In this document: positions 60,982-64,000 of the stretch, piece after piece | Layout: each line of letters opens with the position of its first letter | How positions within the stretch are numbered: the stretch's first letter is position 1 | Source of the DNA: Streptomyces sp. R21 | GTDB taxonomy: Bacteria > Actinomycetota > Actinomycetes > Streptomycetales > Streptomycetaceae | Assembly (NCBI RefSeq): GCF_041051975.1 | Contig: NZ_CP163435.1 | Coordinates: 5,208,001-5,272,000, forward strand | Length of the DNA stretch: 64,000 nt | Reading direction: 5' to 3' | Notes under the pieces: model-generated | Told to the model about the DNA's origin: nothing | The model's input: only the letters and a program-made list of their open reading frames with translations | The model's database searches: none | Position numbers and translations under genes: made by a program

Positions 60982-61139
60982 TCCCACCTGTGAGGATTCG
61001 GATGCTTGGCTACACGTAACCGTGTGACCCTCATCACGCCTGGCATAGGTTCGATCCTGTATAGATCCGGATGGCAAACGCCGCTTGCGAAAGATCAGCG
61101 AGTTGGGGATTTTTACGGAAAGAGATTCCGGGATTTTGC

Positions 61140-61200
61140 GCTAGCTAGGGCTAACTAGAGCCAGTTAGCGGGAACTAGCGGGAACTAGCGAGAAGTCGCG
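61140..61200 (+). repeat. CTAG-core repeat block with 10-bp period
   Basis: GCTAGCTAGG starts the block; GCTAACT and AGTTAGC (61150-61169) form an inverted repeat. Then 10-bp units run in tandem: CCAGTTAGCG, GGAACTAGCG, GGAACTAGCG, AGAAGTCGCG (61161-61200). The unit contains GAACTAG-like half-sites of the operators upstream of gntR. Confidence 0.6.
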
Positions 61201-61487
61201 GAAACTGCGCGCTGCCAGCCGCTATCTATCGTGCGCGCAATGGCGATCATGGTGTCAGTTCGTCTCGGCTGGCTTCATCGTCACGCATCCATTAATGCGC
61301 AAGAGCAAAGTTGCTTTCCTGGTCAAAGGAATTGAAGAACGTCGTCCCTGCTCTTGGAGCCGAGTCAACGCCCCTATGCTTGGGGCCACTTCCTCTCAGA
61401 AGCCCCCCGAGTCGTTCGCCTCGGCGGGAGGCGAACTCCTGAGCTGCGCTCAGGATTCCCTACCGGGGCCGAAGGGAGGGGTGCAAG

Positions 61488-61622
61488 GTGACTGAGGAGT
61501 CTTCTCCGGACGGTCGCTGCGAACGCAGTGAACGCCGTCTGCCGTTCAGGCAGATGGTGATCGACTGGGTGCCAGTGATCGCCGTGGTCATCAAGGAAGT
61601 GGTGCAGTACTTCTGGCGTTGA
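61488..61622 (+). CDS. Possible 44-residue amphipathic/membrane peptide
   Basis: GTG-initiated frame: a polar basic start (TEESSPDGRCERSERRLPFR) and a hydrophobic C-terminal helix (VIDWVPVIAVVIKEVVQYFW). GGGAGGGG precedes the GTG. The end shortly precedes an inverted repeat around 61663-61693. Coding is plausible but unproven; function unknown. Confidence 0.45.
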   Translation: MTEESSPDGRCERSERRLPFRQMVIDWVPVIAVVIKEVVQYFWR

Positions 61623-61897
61623 TCGGAAGTATGGCGAACCGGCCGGTGAGGTTGGGCGTAACAGAGCCCGACCGCGTGGAACTCGGCCGGGCTCATGTTG
61701 CACCGCCTCGGGTCTGGCGCTGGTTGCACAGCGTCAGGCCCTTCCTTGTCTCTTAAGACTTGCGGGTCCTTGCATCGTAAGGCATGGCATTGCATGGCAA
61801 TGTTTTAGGTTGTGGTGTGGTCAAGCTGGGCGACGGAGCCTTCCTCGTTTTGCGGAGCCTGCATAAGTCACCCACCAGCGCGAACGAGTGCGCGTCG

Positions 61898-61918
61898 TGA
61901 CATCAACGTCTGACATCA
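61898..61918 (+). repeat. Right integrase arm-type sites of AICE-2 (candidate)
   Basis: TGACATCA at 61898-61905 and 61911-61918, 13 bp apart, in the same orientation and spacing as at 48546-48566 next to attL. Confidence 0.5.
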
Positions 61919-62025
61919 ACAGTCACGTACACCGGTGCACGCTTGCGGACCGATGTAGCCCCGCCATCGTGGATCAGCGGCACTCGATGGCTGGTCGGCG
62001 GGATGCGTATCCGGGGTGCACGCGC

Positions 62026-62190
62026 CTACGGATCACGCACACCGGCTACACGAAGACCGGTCGCGCTGTTGAGGTCACTGTCCACCGCCCCGGGCCCGGT
62101 TGGGTACTGCGCTACAGCCCTCCCATCAGCTGATCCCCGTGCACATCGACGGTCCGCACCAACGGTGCGGGCCTGCAATCGCTTCGTAGC
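62026..62190 (+). pseudogene. Truncated second copy of the UTRA gene 3' end, starting at an anticodon-loop match
   Basis: From about 62032 the sequence repeats the last 34 codons of the gene at 60384-60932 (RITHTGYTKTGRAVEVTVHR then PGPGWVLRYSPPIS) and its terminator, with scattered base changes. Homology begins inside CTACGGATCA (62026-62035), a 10-nt match to the tRNA-Arg anticodon loop. It is a fragment without a start and is best explained as the edge of a second related element. Confidence 0.75.
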
Positions 62191-62312
62191 TCCCGCGCGA
62201 AGCGAACAGCATGTCACTTATGACGGCGACCCCGCGTCAGTCATCGCGGTATTGGAGGCCGCTCGATCCTGACTGGCCGAGATCGCCCCCCAATGAGCCC
62301 TTCTCCCGGTGA

Positions 62313-63461
62313 TCAGGCTCCGGGCACGGGTATCTTTCCGGTCGTCTTCTTGTTGTCGGCCCGGCTGACCGTGCAGACAACCTTGTTGAAGCCGACTTCC
62401 CAGTCCTCCTTGCCGGCGCTCCACCCGTAGACGGTCCGTTCCGGACCCGGGGCCCAGGCCGACTCGAATTTGTTGCCGCACAGCTTGTTCGCGTTGGCGG
62501 TGGCCTTCTTGTAGCTCATTCCTCCGGGCGCCTGAACGGTCCCGATGACCTGGTCGGTGTGCGGTTCGGCGCAGTCGGTGAGCGGTGCGTAGTACCCCTC
62601 TTTCTCTTCCTTGTAGAGGAAGCAGTCGCCGATGCTCATCTGACCGACCCACAGGTTCTCGCCAACGTCGCGGAAGCGGCCCACTTCACCGCCTATCGCG
62701 GCATGCTGCCCGAGTACAAGACATGCCGTACCGCCATTGGCCGCGGCGAATCCGTCCTTCGTCGGTACGACGGCGTAGCTGGCCGCGTCCGGCAGCGCGC
62801 TGGCGATCGCCTCGCTCTGCTTCTCACAGCGCCGCGCGCCCTCCGCGCGGGCGTCGGCGAAGTCGGTGGCCGTGTCGACCGCCACGACCTGGCCGTCCGG
62901 CCAGTCCTCGGCGCAGTCCACGACCCCCAGGTTTGGCACCGACTTGAACGGCGTCCCCGACCACACCGCCTGTACACAGTCCCCGGCCTCCAGTGGCGCG
63001 GTGAGCCCCACGACATCGCCGTACGGATACACGGGCCCGCTGGGTGAGGTCGATCCCTCGCCTGTCGGCGACGCTGATGTCTTCGGCGGGGCGCCGGCTT
63101 CGGAGGAATCAACGCGGAAATACTGCCATGCGGGAAGGGCGGCCGCAAAAGCGACACAAGCCGCAGCGATTACACATGCGAATTGCCAGAAATAAGTGCG
63201 GCGATGTGATGCGGTTGACGGTCCAAATGATCCTTTCTTGACTGACTTGCTAACTTGTACGTTTATCTGGGGTCGCGCTGTTTTCTCGGTCCTCGTATGG
63301 CTTGTCGTGGGGTCAGAAAGCGATACGCCCAGGAAGGCTGCCAGTACGCGACGGCCAAGTGAATACTGGCTCTTTTGGCTGACACGTGGTCCTCGATAGC
63401 CAGCCCGCCTTAGTCCAAATAATGTAATGGCGCATCGACGTCCCAAAGAGAGGTCCGTCAT
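62313..63461 (-). CDS. Membrane-anchored septum-formation-like protein
   Basis: 382 residues. A basic cytoplasmic N-terminus of about 90 residues, one membrane helix (TYFWQFACVIAAACVAFAAALPAW), a Ser/Pro/Gly linker and an extracellular part with two Cys-rich septum-formation-type repeats (LEAGDCVQAVWSG...VVDCAEDWPDGQVV and MSIGDCFLYKEEKEG...LTDCAEPHTDQVIGTVQ). The pattern DC...DC..PH..QV is typical of the septum formation domain. The ATG at 63461 overlaps the upstream stop (TAATG). GC is lower than in the core. Role in division is inferred from the domain name only. Confidence 0.65.
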   Translation of the reverse strand: MTDLSLGRRCAITLFGLRRAGYRGPRVSQKSQYSLGRRVLAAFLGVSLSDPTTSHTRTEKTARPQINVQVSKSVKKGSFGPSTASHRRTYFWQFACVIAAACVAFAAALPAWQYFRVDSSEAGAPPKTSASPTGEGSTSPSGPVYPYGDVVGLTAPLEAGDCVQAVWSGTPFKSVPNLGVVDCAEDWPDGQVVAVDTATDFADARAEGARRCEKQSEAIASALPDAASYAVVPTKDGFAAANGGTACLVLGQHAAIGGEVGRFRDVGENLWVGQMSIGDCFLYKEEKEGYYAPLTDCAEPHTDQVIGTVQAPGGMSYKKATANANKLCGNKFESAWAPGPERTVYGWSAGKEDWEVGFNKVVCTVSRADNKKTTGKIPVPGA

Positions 63462-63877
63462 TATTGAGCCCCCTCAGGGCTGGCCTCGCTGATCGTAGGG
63501 CTACTTGGATCAGTAGGGCCGGCCTGTGGTGTACCAGTCACTGCACTGTTTACGGCCGGTATCTGGCCGATCTGGTTCAGTAGAGCTGGCGCTGAGAGGC
63601 CTACGGCGACGGCTGCGTATGCACCGGTGATTTGGCCCTGCATCGCGAACAGTCCGGCAATAATCGCACCTAACGCGACATTGCCGAGCGCCATCATTAA
63701 ATCTGGGAAGGGGTCGAAATAGTCGCGGAGGAGTGGCGGTTCCGGATTCTCGGTGGAGGGGCTCTTGCGGTAGTTGAGGCGCGCGGTTCGCCATGTCATG
63801 ACCTGGCTGTAGGCATCCAAGAATCCGCGCAGTGATCCACCGGCAGCACCTAGTAAGATCAACAGCGGAGTTTCCAC
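63461..63877 (-). CDS. Small membrane protein coupled to the septum-formation-like gene
   Basis: 138 residues. A first hydrophobic segment (VETPLLILLGAAGGSLRGFLDAY), a polar loop (TWRTARLNYRKSPSTENPEPP) and a longer hydrophobic region (LMMALGNVALGAIIAGLFAM...AYAAVAVGLSAPALLNQI) precede a Pro/Ser/Thr-rich tail. The GTG at 63877 has GGGGGAG five bases upstream and is preferred to a GTG at 63931. It overlaps the next gene by one base of TAATG. No family recognised. Confidence 0.6.
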   Translation of the reverse strand: METPLLILLGAAGGSLRGFLDAYSQVMTWRTARLNYRKSPSTENPEPPLLRDYFDPFPDLMMALGNVALGAIIAGLFAMQGQITGAYAAVAVGLSAPALLNQIGQIPAVNSAVTGTPQAGPTDPSSPTISEASPEGAQ

Positions 63878-64000
63878 GACTGCTCCCCCTGGCTCTGCAG
63901 TCAGACGATCCTGCAGTAGCGTACGCTCCACGCCCCTCTCGTAGGCCAGGTTTGCGCAGAGTCAGTGCTCGGCAATCAAGCAGCGCCGAAGGGGCTTGTC

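Larger units (their letters stand above)
48433..62035. mobile_element. AICE-2: second integrative element, inserted at tRNA-Arg(ACG), right end uncertain
   Basis: Intact tRNA-Arg is followed at once by int, xis and a leftward operon with a prim-pol/helicase replication module, an orphan methyltransferase, an FtsK-like tra gene, a DUF2637 protein and small zinc or DUF genes; a GntR/UTRA regulator reads right. TGACATCA pairs 13 bp apart occur at both ends (48546-48566 and 61898-61918). A 10-nt match to the tRNA anticodon loop (CTACGGATCA at 62026-62035) marks the likely right junction, but the expected tRNA 3' half is missing there, so the end is rearranged or the true attR lies beyond the window. 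Confidence 0.8.
60933..62312. other. Repeat-rich, gene-poor right end of AICE-2
   Basis: Contains an 18-bp-stem terminator (60942-60981), a CTAG-rich repeat block (61140-61200), one plausible 44-residue gene (61488-61622), a tandem GCATGGCA element near 61782, arm-type repeats (61898-61918) and the truncated UTRA copy (62026-62190). No other gene is supported. Confidence 0.55.

Noticed and set aside
61000-61060. attR of AICE-2 near the AGGTTCGATCCTG segment
   Set aside because: It resembles a tRNA T-loop for only a few bases and lacks the acceptor strand. The junction near 62026 has better support.

Overview
This is a high-GC actinobacterial chromosome segment, almost certainly Streptomyces. 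Supporting signs are strong third-position GC, GTG and TTG starts, Streptomyces-type families (SSI-like inhibitor, PP2C/anti-sigma pairs, SEC-C/DUF5926, DUF6284, RRQRL zinc protein) and a perfect Streptomyces-type parS site. The parS site suggests the segment lies in the core region around oriC. All family calls are from reading sequence and motifs; no database search was run.

Layout. (1) 1-17,100 is ordinary chromosome: end of an ATP-binding protein, an MFS exporter with its TetR regulator, a Tat-secreted intradiol dioxygenase, a CitG-like protein, a MocR regulator with an MFS exporter, aminopeptidase P, a GAF/PP2C phosphatase, a small prim-pol protein, a secreted repeat protein, DUF5926, an anti-sigma-like ATPase, a glycerophosphodiesterase and an HtrA-type protease. 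(2) 17,120-33,099 is a complete integrative element of the actinomycete AICE type (AICE-1). It is bounded by a 40-nt duplication of the 5' half of tRNA-Ser(TGA). It encodes integrase, excisionase, a rolling-circle RepSA-type initiator, a DUF2637 spread protein, an FtsK-like Tra and a KorSA-like GntR repressor. Its middle and right parts carry a degenerate protein kinase with small partners, an XRE/TPR regulator with a perfect palindromic operator, a Pif-like Nudix protein and a cargo operon pairing a trypsin-like protease with a free-standing copy of its own prodomain. (3) 33,060-48,505 returns to chromosome: the reconstituted tRNA-Ser, an Imm32-like protein, a second prim-pol protein, a small secreted protein, a five-gene operon resembling the mycobacterial igr steroid side-chain genes (chsE-chsH2-chsE-chsH1-ltp2), an ECF-like sigma factor, an acyl-CoA ligase, a 48-bp palindrome containing parS, a giant degenerate hybrid kinase, an SSI-type inhibitor, tRNA-Ser(GCT) and tRNA-Arg(ACG). 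(4) From 48,505 to about 62,030 lies AICE-2, inserted at tRNA-Arg. It has a different replication module (prim-pol plus helicase with an ATGACGCA iteron array), a candidate clt octamer array beside its tra gene, an orphan cytosine methyltransferase, several zinc or DUF proteins and a GntR/UTRA regulator followed by a UTRA-only paralogue. (5) 62,030-64,000 starts with a truncated second copy of that UTRA gene's 3' end and continues with septum-formation-like membrane genes, so the right flank is a rearranged junction or a second stacked element.

The two elements share one logic. A leftward operon carries transfer, replication and excision functions and ends in int beside a tRNA. A divergent GntR repressor sits among repeated CTAG-core operators. 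Paired direct repeats with identical spacing at the two ends look like integrase arm sites. The points most worth following up are the protease/prodomain cargo of AICE-1, the unusual 5'-half tRNA duplication, the parS palindrome, the iteron and clt arrays of AICE-2, and the rearranged AICE-2 right end.
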